A stretch of DNA of 64,000 nt from Cellulomonas sp. JZ18 (GCF_009720485.1 NZ_CP045245.1:310001-374000), one strand, 5' to 3'. Counted from the stretch's first letter, positions 8,708 through 17,338 are shown. Made by a program: numbers and translations. Notes: generated from the sequence alone by a model not told the origin.

Positions 8708-9664
8708 ATGGGCGTGCCGCGCTACGCGTACCTGGGGCCGGCGGGGACGTTCACCGAGGAGGCGCTGCGGCGGGTCGCGTCCCCGGACGCGGCGCAGTAC
8801 CTGCCGCAGACCGACGTCGGGTCGGCGATCGCCGCCGTCCGGGCGGGCGACGCCGACTACGCCGTGGTGGCGATCGAGTCGACGGTGGAGGGCGGCGTCA
8901 CGGCGACGCTCGACGCGCTCGCGACCGGCGACCCGCTCGTCGTGCTGCGCGAGGTGCTGGTGCCGGTGCAGTTCACGCTCGTCGCCGCACCCGGGACCGC
9001 GCTCGCGGACGTGCGCCGCGTCTCGGCGCACCCGCACGCGTGGGTGCAGTGCCGGCGGTGGATCGCGGCGCACCTGCCGGGGTCGGTGCACGTGCCCGCG
9101 ACGAGCAACACGGCGCCCGCGGCGCTGCTGGTGGAGGCGCTCGCGTCCGGTGACGCCGCGGGTCTGCCGTTCGACGCGGCGCTCGTGCCGCCGTCCGCCG
9201 TCGCGACGTACGGGCTGACGCCGCTGGCGGAGCACGTGGCGGACAACCCGTCGGCGCTCACGCGGTTCGTGGTCGTCGGGCACCCCGGCGAGGTGCCGGC
9301 GCGCACGGGTGCGGACAAGACGAGCCTCGTCGTGCACCTGCCGGACAACGAGGCGGGCGCGCTGCTGGCGATGCTCGAGCAGTTCGCGGTGCGCGGCGTG
9401 AACCTCTCGCGCATCGAGTCGCGGCCCATCGGCGACGCGCTCGGCCGGTACTCGTTCTCGATCGACGCCGAGGGGCACATCACGGACGAGCGGATGGGCG
9501 AGGCGATCATGGGCCTGCACCGGCGCTGCCCGTACGTGCGCTTCCTCGGGTCGTACCCGCGCGCCGACGCGGTCGCGCCGACCGTGCACGTCGGCACCGC
9601 CGACGAGGACTTCGTCGAGGCACGCGCCTGGCTCGCCCGCCTGCGCTCCGGCGGCGCGGTCTGA
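8708..9664 (+). CDS. pheA: Prephenate dehydratase
   Basis: Converts prephenate to phenylpyruvate in phenylalanine synthesis. The 318-aa protein is monofunctional, with no chorismate mutase domain. The catalytic domain starts YAYLGPAGTFTEEALRR and carries the conserved IESTVEGGVTATLDAL. A C-terminal ACT domain (about residues 200-285) includes LSRIESRPIGDALGRYSFSID, the phenylalanine-sensing ESRP motif that gives feedback inhibition in this family. The ATG at 8708 is chosen because GGGAGG stands 5 nt upstream; the frame is open further to 8627. It runs divergently from the membrane phosphatase gene. Confidence 0.95.
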   Translation: MGVPRYAYLGPAGTFTEEALRRVASPDAAQYLPQTDVGSAIAAVRAGDADYAVVAIESTVEGGVTATLDALATGDPLVVLREVLVPVQFTLVAAPGTALADVRRVSAHPHAWVQCRRWIAAHLPGSVHVPATSNTAPAALLVEALASGDAAGLPFDAALVPPSAVATYGLTPLAEHVADNPSALTRFVVVGHPGEVPARTGADKTSLVVHLPDNEAGALLAMLEQFAVRGVNLSRIESRPIGDALGRYSFSIDAEGHITDERMGEAIMGLHRRCPYVRFLGSYPRADAVAPTVHVGTADEDFVEARAWLARLRSGGAV

Positions 9665-9707
9665 CGTCCCGCCGTGGACAGGTCGCGGCCCGCCCGTGAC
9701 CCGCCGC

Positions 9708-9713
9708 TAGCAT
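9708..9713 (+). promoter_or_regulatory. -10 element of the thiamine-regulated transporter
   Basis: TAGCAT; predicted transcription start near 9720, immediately before the first base pairs of the riboswitch. Confidence 0.55.
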
Positions 9714-9723
9714 CGCCGGCACC

Positions 9724-9815
9724 ACCACACGGGAGCCCGCACCAGCGGGCTGAGAGGACGGCTGTCGGGCCGTCGACCGTTCGAACCTGTCCGGGTCATG
9801 CCGGCGTAGGGAGTG
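9724..9815 (+). ncRNA. TPP riboswitch (THI element)
   Basis: Senses thiamine pyrophosphate and shuts off the downstream gene. The conserved blocks are present in order: P2 GCCCGC/GCGGGC around 9735-9750, the CTGAGAGG pyrimidine-sensing loop, a P3 stem (ACGGC with GCCGT), GAACCTGTCCGGGTCATGCC, and GGCGTAGGGAG. The P1 closing pairs CAC (9726-9728) and GTG (9813-9815) end just before the ATG at 9818, and the AGGGAG ribosome-binding site is part of the aptamer. Control at translation initiation is therefore likely; no separate terminator hairpin is seen. Confidence 0.93.
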
Positions 9816-9817
9816 CC

Positions 9818-11155
9818 ATGCCTGACGTGCGTCCTGTCCTGCCCACCGAGCCCGCGGCTGAGGCCGCGACGTCGCCCGCCCCGCCCTCCGCGGGCACCGC
9901 GGCGGCCGCCGACCCCGCCCGCGCGGCCGTGCGCGGCGGCGTCCTCGGCAACTACGTCGACCAGTTCGACATCTTCCTGCCCGTCCTCGCGCTCGCGCCG
10001 GTCGCGGCGGAGCTCTACGGCACCCGCGCGGTCGTCACGTACGCCGGGCTGGTCTTCGTCGCGACGCTGGTCGGCCGCCCGCTCGGCGCCGCGCTGCTCG
10101 GTTCGCTCGCCGACCGCGTCGGCCGGGCCGCCGTCGCCCGGGCCAGCATGCTCGGTCTCGGGGTCACCACGCTGCTCATCGCGGCGCTGCCGGTCGCGGC
10201 GATGAGCCACGAGGTGGTGCTCCTCGCGGTGGTGGCGCTGCGGTTCGTCAGCGGCGTGCTCATCGGCGGCGGGTACACCTCGGCGGTGCCGCTCGCGATC
10301 GAGTGGTCGGCGCCGCGCCGGCGCGGGTTCGTCAGCGGGCTCGTCATGGCGATGTCGCCGGCGGCGAACGCGACCATCGCCACCCTGGTGCTCGTGCTGC
10401 TCGGCGCGCTCGGCAGCGACGGGTACGCCGCCTGGGGGTGGCGCGTGCCGTTCGTCGTCGGCGCGGTGCTGGCGTTCGTCGCGGTCGTGCACTTCCGCCG
10501 GCACGTGCGGGACACGCCGGAGCGCGCGGCGGCGGCGCCCGCGGCCCGTCCGCTGACGTCCGTGCTGGTCGGTGCGGAGCGGCACCGGCTGTGGCGGCTG
10601 CTGGTGCTCATGACGGGGCTGTGGCTGTTCACGAACATGGCGGTGGCCGTGGTGACGTCGCAGCTGGACGTCGTCGCGGGGCTCGACGGGCGGGCCGTCA
10701 CGCTGACGATGCTCGTCGCGACCGCGGTGTCGGCGGTCGCGATGGTCGCGAGCGGGCACGCGTCGACGCCCGTCGGCCGCCGGCGGTTCCTCGTCGCGTT
10801 CGGTGCCGGCGCGGCCGTGCTGGCCCCCGCGACGTACCTCGCCGCGTTCGGCGCGCCGGCCTCGGGTCCGGCGCTGGTCGCGCTCGTCACCGTGCTGCAG
10901 GTCGTCACCGTCTCGGCGTACGGGCCGATCGGCGCGCACCTGGCCGAGCGCTTCCCGCCCGCGGTGCGGTCCAGCGGGTACGGCACGGCGTACTCGCTGT
11001 CCATCGTGCTGCCCGCGCTCTACCCGTTCTGGCTGCCGCCGCTGCAGCAGGCGTGGGGCGACGTCGCGCCCGTCGCGGCGGTGCTCGCCCTGGGCGGCGT
11101 GCTCGTGGCGGTGGGGGCGGCGGCGTCGCCGGGGGAGGCGATGGCGCGGGACTGA
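9818..11155 (+). CDS. MFS transporter under TPP riboswitch control (putative thiamine or precursor permease)
   Basis: A 445-aa major facilitator protein with 12 predicted membrane helices after a roughly 35-residue Ala/Pro-rich cytoplasmic tail. The first helix has GNYVDQFDIFLPVLAL and loop 2-3 has the MFS motif LADRVGRAAVA. The general style resembles metabolite:H+ symporters (sugar/acid permease branch). The TPP riboswitch abutting its ATG indicates that the substrate is thiamine, a pyrimidine or thiazole precursor, or a close metabolite. This is inferred from regulation, not from sequence family. No other thi gene is in the window. Confidence 0.85.
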   Translation: MPDVRPVLPTEPAAEAATSPAPPSAGTAAAADPARAAVRGGVLGNYVDQFDIFLPVLALAPVAAELYGTRAVVTYAGLVFVATLVGRPLGAALLGSLADRVGRAAVARASMLGLGVTTLLIAALPVAAMSHEVVLLAVVALRFVSGVLIGGGYTSAVPLAIEWSAPRRRGFVSGLVMAMSPAANATIATLVLVLLGALGSDGYAAWGWRVPFVVGAVLAFVAVVHFRRHVRDTPERAAAAPAARPLTSVLVGAERHRLWRLLVLMTGLWLFTNMAVAVVTSQLDVVAGLDGRAVTLTMLVATAVSAVAMVASGHASTPVGRRRFLVAFGAGAAVLAPATYLAAFGAPASGPALVALVTVLQVVTVSAYGPIGAHLAERFPPAVRSSGYGTAYSLSIVLPALYPFWLPPLQQAWGDVAPVAAVLALGGVLVAVGAAASPGEAMARD

Positions 11156-11198
11156 CGCCCGCCTCCCGGACCCGGGGGTGCCGGCTCGCCGCGGGACG

Positions 11199-12344
11199 TC
11201 AGGCGGGGACGCGCACGACCAGGGACTGCCGGTCCACGCGCGCCTCGACCTCGGTGGCGCGCCCGACGATGTCGCCGTCGACCTGCACGGGCTCGGGCAC
11301 GCCGGCGGCGAGGTGCACGCGGCGGGCGCGGGTGTGGTCGATGCGGCCGATCTTGCCCGGCAGGTCGTTGCGCGCCCCGATGCCCTGCAGCGCGACCTCG
11401 CCGAAGAGCTGGGCCCACCCGGCGATGCCGCCGCGCGTGTCGATGAGCGCCACGTCGAGCTCGCCGTCGTCGATGATCGCGTCCGGGAGCAGCGTGATCC
11501 CGCCGGGGAGCTTGCCGCAGTTGCCGATGAGCATGCTGCGCACGCGCACGGTCTCGGCGGGCTTCTGGTCGAGCCGGACCCGCAGGCGCAGGCGGCGTCC
11601 GTTGAGGTGGCGTGCGCCGGCGACGAAGTACGCCATCCAGCCGACCTTCGCCTTCAGCTCCTCGTCGGCGTCGGCCACCATCTGGGCGTCGAAGCCGAGG
11701 CCCGCGATGACGAGGAAGACGTGGTCGCGCGGGTGGTCGGTGTCGGCGGGCATGTCGTCGGCCGCCTCGGCGATGTCGTCGTCCATCTGCGACTCCCACT
11801 TCAGGACGCGCAGCCAGCCGACGTCGATCGGCTTGTCCTGACCGTCGATCGCGATGCCCATGGCGGCGATCGGGTCGTTGAGCGGGATGTCGAGGTTGCG
11901 CGCGAGCAGGTTGCCGGTGCCGAGCGGCATGAGGCCCATCGGGACGCCCGTGCCGGCCAGCGCCTCGGCGACGGCGCGCACCGTGCCGTCGCCGCCGACC
12001 GCGATGACGATGTCGGCGCCCATCTCGACCGCCTGGCGGGCCTGCCCGACCCCGGGGTCCTCGACCGTCGTCTCGAGCCACACCGGCTCCGGCAGGTAGC
12101 GCTCCGACGCGGCCTTGTAGACGGCGGCCCGCAGCGCCGGCACGTCCGGCTTCGAGGGGTTGGCGACGAACGCGACGAGCCGCCCCTCGCGGGGCGCCTC
12201 GGCCACGTGCTGCACGGCCTCGGCGTGCACGAGGTCGTCGTCCTCACGGACCCGGCGCTGACGCACGAACACCGTCCCGGCCAGGGCCAGCGCCAGCACC
12301 GCCAGGACGACGGCCACGACCGAGACCCACTCCACCCACGACAT
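11199..12344 (-). CDS. Membrane-anchored diacylglycerol kinase family protein
   Basis: Putative lipid kinase of 381 aa. One N-terminal membrane helix (WVSVVAVVLAVLALALAGTVFV, about residues 5-26) is followed by a linker and the DAGK catalytic domain. That domain has VAFVANPSKPDVP, the canonical nucleotide loop IAVGGDGTVRAVAEAL, PLGTGNLLARNLDIP, and the C-terminal lobe with GNCGKLPGGITLLPDA, IIDDGELDV and VDGD. The ATG at 12344 lies 6 nt after a TACGTT element, so it is probably leaderless. It runs divergently from serS. Its anchored form and intact GGDGT distinguish it from the soluble relative at 3230-4201. Confidence 0.85.
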   Translation of the reverse strand: MSWVEWVSVVAVVLAVLALALAGTVFVRQRRVREDDDLVHAEAVQHVAEAPREGRLVAFVANPSKPDVPALRAAVYKAASERYLPEPVWLETTVEDPGVGQARQAVEMGADIVIAVGGDGTVRAVAEALAGTGVPMGLMPLGTGNLLARNLDIPLNDPIAAMGIAIDGQDKPIDVGWLRVLKWESQMDDDIAEAADDMPADTDHPRDHVFLVIAGLGFDAQMVADADEELKAKVGWMAYFVAGARHLNGRRLRLRVRLDQKPAETVRVRSMLIGNCGKLPGGITLLPDAIIDDGELDVALIDTRGGIAGWAQLFGEVALQGIGARNDLPGKIGRIDHTRARRVHLAAGVPEPVQVDGDIVGRATEVEARVDRQSLVVRVPA

Positions 12345-12350
12345 GTCGCG

Positions 12351-12356
12351 AACGTA
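12351..12356 (-). promoter_or_regulatory. -10 element of second lipid kinase
   Basis: TACGTT on the minus strand, 6 nt before the ATG at 12344. Confidence 0.5.
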
Positions 12357-12383
12357 CCGGCGCCCCGACCCTCCGGCGATCCG

Positions 12384-12460
12384 GGAGCCCCCCGTCCCAC
12401 CCCGCCCCGCCCCCGTCCCACCCCGTCCCGCCCGCCACCCCGCCCCCCCCGCCCCGCCCC
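12384..12460. repeat. C-rich tract (G-rich on minus strand)
   Basis: About 75 bp consisting almost only of C blocks of 3-9 separated by single G, T or A. The minus strand therefore has many G-runs able to form quadruplexes. It lies in the divergent promoter region of the lipid kinase and serS. Confidence 0.7.
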
Positions 12461-12465
12461 ATGCC

Positions 12466-12539
12466 GCCGAGTCCGCCGGTGCTGCGGCGAGTCCGACGGC
12501 TACGGGTCGAGAAGTCGGCACGGAAGCGGCGGACTCGGC
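12466..12539. repeat. 12-bp inverted repeat upstream of serS
   Basis: GCCGAGTCCGCC (12466-12477) and GGCGGACTCGGC (12528-12539) are perfect inverted copies; a third related half, GCGAGTCCGACGG, lies between them. Possible operator or cruciform. Confidence 0.4.
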
Positions 12540-12594
12540 GACGGGTGCGGGGCGGGTCCGTGGGCGTGCGCCGGGTGGGTGGCCGTGCGGTCGG

Positions 12595-12600
12595 TAGGGT
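12595..12600 (+). promoter_or_regulatory. -10 element of serS
   Basis: TAGGGT, 6 nt before the GTG at 12607; leaderless serS mRNA expected, which argues against a T-box leader. Confidence 0.65.
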
Positions 12601-12606
12601 CGACGC

Positions 12607-13905
12607 GTGATCGATCTGCGGCTCCTGCGGGAGGACCCCGATGTCGTGCGCGCCAGCCAGGTGGCGCGCGGTGAGGACCCGCACCTCGTCGACGAGGTGC
12701 TCGAGGCCGACGCCCGGCGTCGCTCCGCGCTGACGGAGTTCGAGACGCTGCGCGCCGAGCAGAAGGCGCACGGCAAGAAGGTCGCGCAGGCGTCCGGGGA
12801 CGAGAAGCAGGCGCTGCTCGCGCACACCAAGCAGCTCGCGGAGCGCGTCAAGGCGCTGCAGGCCGACGCGGCCGCCGCTGAGGAGCGTGCCGCCGAGCTC
12901 GCGCGCCGCATCGGCAACGTCGTCGAGGACGGCGTGCCCGAGGGCGGCGAGGACGACTACGTGGTCCTGGAGCACGTCGGCACGCCTCGCGACCTGGCCG
13001 CCGAGTACGGCCCCGACTTCGTCGTGAAGGACCACCTCGACCTCGGTGAGGGCCTCGGCGCGATCGACACCGAGCGCGGCGCCAAGGTGTCGGGCGCGCG
13101 CTTCTACTTCCTGACGGGCATCGGCGCGCGGCTCGAGCTCGCGCTGCTCACCGCGGCCACCGATCTCGCGCTGCGCAACGGCTTCACGCCGATGATCACG
13201 CCGACGCTCGTGCGGCCCGAGATCATGGCGGGCACCGGGTACCTCGGCGCCCACGCGGACGAGGTCTACCACCTGCCGGCCGACGACCTGTACCTGGTCG
13301 GCACGAGCGAGGTCGCCCTCGCCGGCTACCACAAGGACGAGATCCTCGACCTGTCGGCCGGGCCCCTGCGGTACGCCGGCTGGAGCGCCTGCTACCGGCG
13401 CGAGGCCGGCTCGTACGGCAAGGACACCCGCGGCATCATCCGCGTGCACCAGTTCCACAAGGTCGAGGCCTTCGTGTGGGCGCGCCCCGAGGACGCCGCC
13501 GAGGAGCACCGCCGGATCCTCGCGTGGGAGAAGGAGATGCTCGCGCTGGTCGACCTGCCGTACCGCGTGATCGACACCGCGGCCGGCGACCTCGGGTCGA
13601 GCGCGGCCCGCAAGTTCGACTGCGAGGCGTGGCTGCCCAGCCAGCAGCGCTGGATGGAGGTCACGTCGACCTCCAACTGCACGACGTTCCAGGCCCGCCG
13701 GCTCGGCGTCCGGGAGCGCACCGAGGACGGCACGCGGACGGTCGCGACGCTCAACGGCACGCTCGCCACGACGCGCTGGATCGTCGCGATCCTCGAGAAC
13801 CACCAGCAGGCCGACGGCTCGGTGCGCGTGCCGGAGGGGCTGCGCCCGTACCTCGGCGGCCTGGAGGTGCTGGAGCCGGTCGCCCGCCGGGGTGCCGCGC
13901 GGTGA
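12607..13905 (+). CDS. serS: Seryl-tRNA synthetase
   Basis: Charges tRNA-Ser with serine, the only such class II enzyme expected. The 432-aa protein starts [18 protein letters not shown]. The N-terminal antiparallel coiled-coil arm (about residues 30-100) contacts the long variable arm of tRNA-Ser. The class II core has motif 2 [23 protein letters not shown] and motif 3 in [15 protein letters not shown]. The length is typical. A leaderless GTG start is indicated by the -10 element 6 nt upstream. It overlaps the next gene by 4 bp (GTGA), so the HAD phosphatase is translationally coupled. A cognate tRNA-Ser(TGA) is at 32825. Confidence 0.97.
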   Translation: MIDLRLLREDPDVVRASQVARGEDPHLVDEVLEADARRRSALTEFETLRAEQKAHGKKVAQASGDEKQALLAHTKQLAERVKALQADAAAAEERAAELARRIGNVVEDGVPEGGEDDYVVLEHVGTPRDLAAEYGPDFVVKDHLDLGEGLGAIDTERGAKVSGARFYFLTGIGARLELALLTAATDLALRNGFTPMITPTLVRPEIMAGTGYLGAHADEVYHLPADDLYLVGTSEVALAGYHKDEILDLSAGPLRYAGWSACYRREAGSYGKDTRGIIRVHQFHKVEAFVWARPEDAAEEHRRILAWEKEMLALVDLPYRVIDTAAGDLGSSAARKFDCEAWLPSQQRWMEVTSTSNCTTFQARRLGVRERTEDGTRTVATLNGTLATTRWIVAILENHQQADGSVRVPEGLRPYLGGLEVLEPVARRGAAR

Positions 13906-14699
13906 GCCGCACGCGGCTGGTCGCGCTCGACGTCGACGGCACGCTGATGAGCTACGACGGCGTCATCTCGGCGGACGTGCGCGCGGCGGTCGCCGACCTC
14001 GTCGCCGCCGGGGTGCACGTCGTGCTCGCGACGGGTCGCTCGATCCACTCCGCGACCGACGTGGCGGCGGACCTCGGGCTCACGCACGGGTGGGTCGTGG
14101 GCTCGAACGGCGCCGTGACGGCCCGGCTCGACCCGGACGAGCCCGGCGGGTACGCCGTCGCGCACGCCGTGACGTTCGACCCGGCCCCGGCCCTGCGCGC
14201 GATCGCGCTGGAGATCCCCGACGTGCTCTTCGCGGTCGAGGACCTCGGCGTCGGGTTCCGCGTCTCGCGGCCCTTCCCGCCGGGGGAGCTGACCGGCGAG
14301 CAGCGCGTCGAGCCGTTCGAGGACCTGCTCGCCACCCCCGCGACCCGCGTCGTCATCCGCAACCCCGGCGGCACGCCGGAGGAGTTCCACGAGCTCGTGG
14401 AGCGCGTCGGGCTGCACCAGGTCTCGTACGCCGTCGGCTGGAGCGCCTGGCTGGACCTGACCCCGGGCGGCGTGACGAAGGCGAGCGCGCTCGAGGAGGT
14501 CCGCCGCGACCTCGGCGTCGAGCCGTTCGCCACGCTCGCGGTCGGGGACGGCGAGAACGACGTCGAGATGCTCGCCTGGGCGGCGTGCGGGGTCGCGATG
14601 GGCCACGCCGTCGAGCGGGTGCGGCTGGCGGCCGACGAGGTGACGGGCACGATCGACGACGACGGCGCCGTGGCGGTGCTCCGCCGCGTGCTCGCCTGA
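13902..14699 (+). CDS. HAD-superfamily hydrolase, Cof type
   Basis: Cytoplasmic phosphatase of 265 aa, probably acting on sugar phosphates or other small phosphomonoesters. Motif [13 protein letters not shown] has both catalytic aspartates. Motif II is VLATGRS, Lys comes in the GGVTKASAL segment, and motif IV is [23 protein letters not shown]. The C2-type cap sits between motifs II and III, as in Cof/YidA proteins. The GTG start overlaps the serS stop codon, and the pair is conserved in actinobacteria as far as I recall. The physiological substrate cannot be read from sequence. Confidence 0.88.
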   Translation: MSRTRLVALDVDGTLMSYDGVISADVRAAVADLVAAGVHVVLATGRSIHSATDVAADLGLTHGWVVGSNGAVTARLDPDEPGGYAVAHAVTFDPAPALRAIALEIPDVLFAVEDLGVGFRVSRPFPPGELTGEQRVEPFEDLLATPATRVVIRNPGGTPEEFHELVERVGLHQVSYAVGWSAWLDLTPGGVTKASALEEVRRDLGVEPFATLAVGDGENDVEMLAWAACGVAMGHAVERVRLAADEVTGTIDDDGAVAVLRRVLA

Positions 14700-14705
14700 G
14701 CCCCT

Positions 14706-14724
14706 GCCCGGCGGCGCGCCGGGC
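14706..14724 (+). terminator. Hairpin after serS-HAD operon
   Basis: GCCCGGC / GCCGGGC, 7-bp stem with a 5-nt loop, starting 7 bp after the stop codon. Confidence 0.5.
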
Positions 14725-14772
14725 GACATGCCCGGATCTGCCTGCCGTGACCGGATCGTGACCGCTCTGTCA

Positions 14773-14813
14773 GTGTTTCGCGGTTGCAAGCCTTGCTGAA
14801 ACGCACTTGCATC
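14773..14813 (+). promoter_or_regulatory. Candidate MalR/AglR-type operator cluster
   Basis: TTGCAA (14784), TTGCTG (14793) and TTGCAT (14807) lie within 30 bp, and GTTTC...GAAAC flanks the first two. Streptomyces LacI-family maltose regulators bind repeated CTTGCAG-like elements, so this looks like a sugar-responsive repressor site. TTGCAT followed by CAGGCT at 14824 may be the promoter itself. Confidence 0.45.
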
Positions 14814-14864
14814 GTCGCAGGCCAGGCTGACCGAGGGCCTGGACCACGACGACGTGGAGGTCAC

Positions 14865-16244
14865 ATGAAGCGCATGCAGAGGCGTCGCGGGCTGGCACTG
14901 GCCGCCTCGGTCGCCGGGCTCGGGCTCGTGCTCACGGCGTGCTCCGACGGCGGCGAGGGCGGCGGTGGCGGCGGTGACGACGCGGCGGCCACGTTCGACT
15001 GCGCGGACTACGAGCAGTACGGGAACCTCGAGGGCAAGACCATCTCCGTCTACACCTCGATCGTCGACCCCGAGGCGCAGGAGCAGGAGGCCTCGTACGA
15101 GCCGTTCGAGGAGTGCACGGGCGCCGAGATCGAGTACGAGGGCTCCCGTGAGTTCGAGGCGCAGCTGCCCGTCCGCCTCGAGGCCGGCAACCCGCCCGAC
15201 ATCGCCTACATCCCGCAGCCCGGATTCCTGCGCTCGCTCGTCCAGGACTTCCCGGACGCCGTGCAGCCCGCGCCGCAGTCCGTCATCGACAACGCCAACG
15301 AGTACTACACCGAGGGCTGGGTCGAGTACGGCACGGTCGACGGCACGCTCTACGCGACCCCGCTCGGCGCCAACGTGAAGTCCTTCGTCTGGTACTCGCC
15401 GTCCGCGTTCGAGGAGAACGGCTACGAGGTCCCGACCACGTGGCAGGAGCTGCTCGACCTGACGGACCAGATGGTCGAGGACCACCCCGACATCAAGCCG
15501 TGGTGCGCGGGCATCGAGTCCGGCGACGCCACCGGCTGGCCGGCCACCGACTGGCTCGAGGACGTCGTCCTGCGGACCGCCGGCCCCGAGGTCTACGACC
15601 AGTGGGTCAACCACGAGATCCCCTTCGACGACCCGCAGATCGTCGAGGCCCTCGACGCGGTCGGCGGCATCCTCAAGAACGAGGACTACGTCAACGGCGG
15701 CCTCGGCGACGTCGCGTCCATCGCGTCGGCACCGTGGAACGAGGCCGGCAACGGCATCCCCGACGGGACGTGCTTCCTGCACCGCGCCGCGAACTTCTAC
15801 CAGGCCAACTGGGACGAGGGCCTGGAGGTCGCCGAGGACGGCGACGTCTACGCCTTCTACCTGCCGGGCGAGTCGGAGGAGGACAAGCCGCTGCTCGGTG
15901 GCGGCGAGTTCGTGACGGCGTTCTCGGACCGCGAGGAGGTGCAGGCCTTCCACGCGTACCTGTCGAGCCCGCAGTGGGCGAACGCCAAGGCGGAGGTGAC
16001 CGGCCAGGGCTGGATCAGCGCGAACAACGGCCTCGACCGTGAGCTGCTGCAGTCGCCGATCGACCAGCTCTCGTTCGACCTGCTGACCGACGAGACGTAC
16101 ACGTTCCGCTTCGACGGCTCGGACCAGATGCCCGGCTCCGTCGGTGCCGGCTCGTTCTGGCGCGAGATGGTCTCGTGGATCAGCCCGGGTCAGGACTCGC
16201 AGACGACGCTGTCGAACATCGAGGCCTCCTGGCCCTCGAGCTGA
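14865..16244 (+). CDS. Carbohydrate ABC transporter substrate-binding lipoprotein
   Basis: Extracellular solute receptor of 459 aa for a sugar importer. A lipoprotein signal is visible: LALAASVAGLGLVLTAC with Cys around residue 27, then an acidic Gly-rich linker. The mature protein has the two-lobe fold of cluster D / family 1 binding proteins. The regions resembling alpha-glucoside binding proteins (AglE-like) are FECTGAEIEYEGSREFEAQL, NPPDIAYIPQPG, and PWCAGIESGDATGWPATDWLED. The ATG at 14865 has GGAGG 5 nt upstream; the in-frame TTG at 14784 would lie inside the operator region. The two permease genes follow. A strong hairpin separates it from them. Confidence 0.9.
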   Translation: MKRMQRRRGLALAASVAGLGLVLTACSDGGEGGGGGGDDAAATFDCADYEQYGNLEGKTISVYTSIVDPEAQEQEASYEPFEECTGAEIEYEGSREFEAQLPVRLEAGNPPDIAYIPQPGFLRSLVQDFPDAVQPAPQSVIDNANEYYTEGWVEYGTVDGTLYATPLGANVKSFVWYSPSAFEENGYEVPTTWQELLDLTDQMVEDHPDIKPWCAGIESGDATGWPATDWLEDVVLRTAGPEVYDQWVNHEIPFDDPQIVEALDAVGGILKNEDYVNGGLGDVASIASAPWNEAGNGIPDGTCFLHRAANFYQANWDEGLEVAEDGDVYAFYLPGESEEDKPLLGGGEFVTAFSDREEVQAFHAYLSSPQWANAKAEVTGQGWISANNGLDRELLQSPIDQLSFDLLTDETYTFRFDGSDQMPGSVGAGSFWREMVSWISPGQDSQTTLSNIEASWPSS

Positions 16245-16258
16245 CGTCGCCGCACCAC

Positions 16259-16294
16259 GTGGTGGGGGTCACCGGTCCCGGTGGCCCCCACCAC
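16259..16294 (+). terminator. Strong intercistronic hairpin (attenuator or mRNA stabiliser)
   Basis: 17-nt arms 16259-16275 and 16278-16294 pair along their whole length with one G-U. The hairpin sits between the binding-protein gene and the permeases. It would let the receptor be made in excess of the membrane subunits, as REP hairpins do after malE. Confidence 0.65.
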
Positions 16295-16348
16295 GGCGTC
16301 CGTACCCGCTGACCGGTCGACGACGACCGGCACGACGAGGGGATGACC

Positions 16349-17338
16349 ATGGACTGGTTGCTCCGACCCGACACGACGCCCGAGAAGCTGGCGCTGATGG
16401 TCATCGCCATCGTGCTCTTCGTCGTCGTGATGGGCGCGATCCTGCTGGGGATCGACCGCCTGAGGCGCACGCCCACGTGGGTGGTGGTCGCGGGCTTCCT
16501 CGGGCCGACCCTGCTGTTCCTCGCGTTCGGCCTCTTCTACCCCGGCCTGCGCACCATCTGGAGCTCGTTCCACGACGGCCGTGGACGGAACTTCATCGGC
16601 CTCGACAACTACGTCACCGCGTTCACGCAGGAGCAGTTCCAGGTCGTCCTGCGCAACACCGCGCTGTGGGTCGTGCTCGTGCCGCTCGCCGCGACGTTCT
16701 TCGGCCTCGTCTACGCCGTCCTCGTGGACCGCACGCGCTTCGAGTACCTGGCGAAGACGCTGATCTTCCTGCCGATGTCGATCTCCCTCGTCGGGGCGTC
16801 GATCATCTGGAAGTTCGTCTACGAGTACAAGCCGGTCCAGGGCAACATCCAGCAGACCGGCCTGCTCAACCAGCTGCTCGTGTGGCTGGGCATGCAGCCG
16901 CAGCAGTTCCTGCAGGACCAGCCGTGGAACAACCTGTTCCTCATCGCCGTCATGGTGTGGATCCAGGCCGGCTTCGCGATGACGGTGCTGTCCGCCGCGG
17001 TCAAGGCCATCCCGGACGACATCGTCGAGGCGGCGCGGCTCGACGGCCTGCACGGGCTGTCCATGTTCCGCTACATCACGGTGCCGTCGATCCGCCCGGC
17101 GCTCGTCGTCGTCGTGACGACGATCGCGATGGCGACCCTGAAGGTCTTCGACATCGTCCGGACGATGACCGGCGGCAACTTCGACACGTCGGTCGTCGCG
17201 TACGAGTTCTACACGCAGAGCTTCACGGCCCGGAACCAGGGCCTCGGTGCCGCGCTCGCGGTGATCCTCTTCGTGCTCGTCATCCCGATCATCGCGTACA
17301 ACGTGCGGCAGCTGAAGCTCGCGGAGGAGATCCGATGA
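16349..17338 (+). CDS. Sugar ABC transporter permease (AglF/MalF-like)
   Basis: Membrane subunit of 329 aa. An extra N-terminal helix (LALMVIAIVLFVVVMGAILLG) precedes the six-helix permease core. The cytoplasmic EAA loop is present as EAARLDGLHGLSMFRYITVPSIRP, which docks the ATPase. Two ATGs lie 6 nt apart; the second, at 16349, is chosen because AGGGG is 6 nt upstream of it and would be too close to 16343. The stop overlaps the next permease start (ATGA). No ATPase gene is in the cluster; actinobacterial sugar importers usually share a distant MsiK-type ATPase. Confidence 0.9.
   Translation: MDWLLRPDTTPEKLALMVIAIVLFVVVMGAILLGIDRLRRTPTWVVVAGFLGPTLLFLAFGLFYPGLRTIWSSFHDGRGRNFIGLDNYVTAFTQEQFQVVLRNTALWVVLVPLAATFFGLVYAVLVDRTRFEYLAKTLIFLPMSISLVGASIIWKFVYEYKPVQGNIQQTGLLNQLLVWLGMQPQQFLQDQPWNNLFLIAVMVWIQAGFAMTVLSAAVKAIPDDIVEAARLDGLHGLSMFRYITVPSIRPALVVVVTTIAMATLKVFDIVRTMTGGNFDTSVVAYEFYTQSFTARNQGLGAALAVILFVLVIPIIAYNVRQLKLAEEIR

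Noticed and set aside
12466..12606. T-box riboswitch upstream of serS
   Set aside because: The -10 element lies 6 nt before the start codon, so there is no leader, and no T-box sequence is present.
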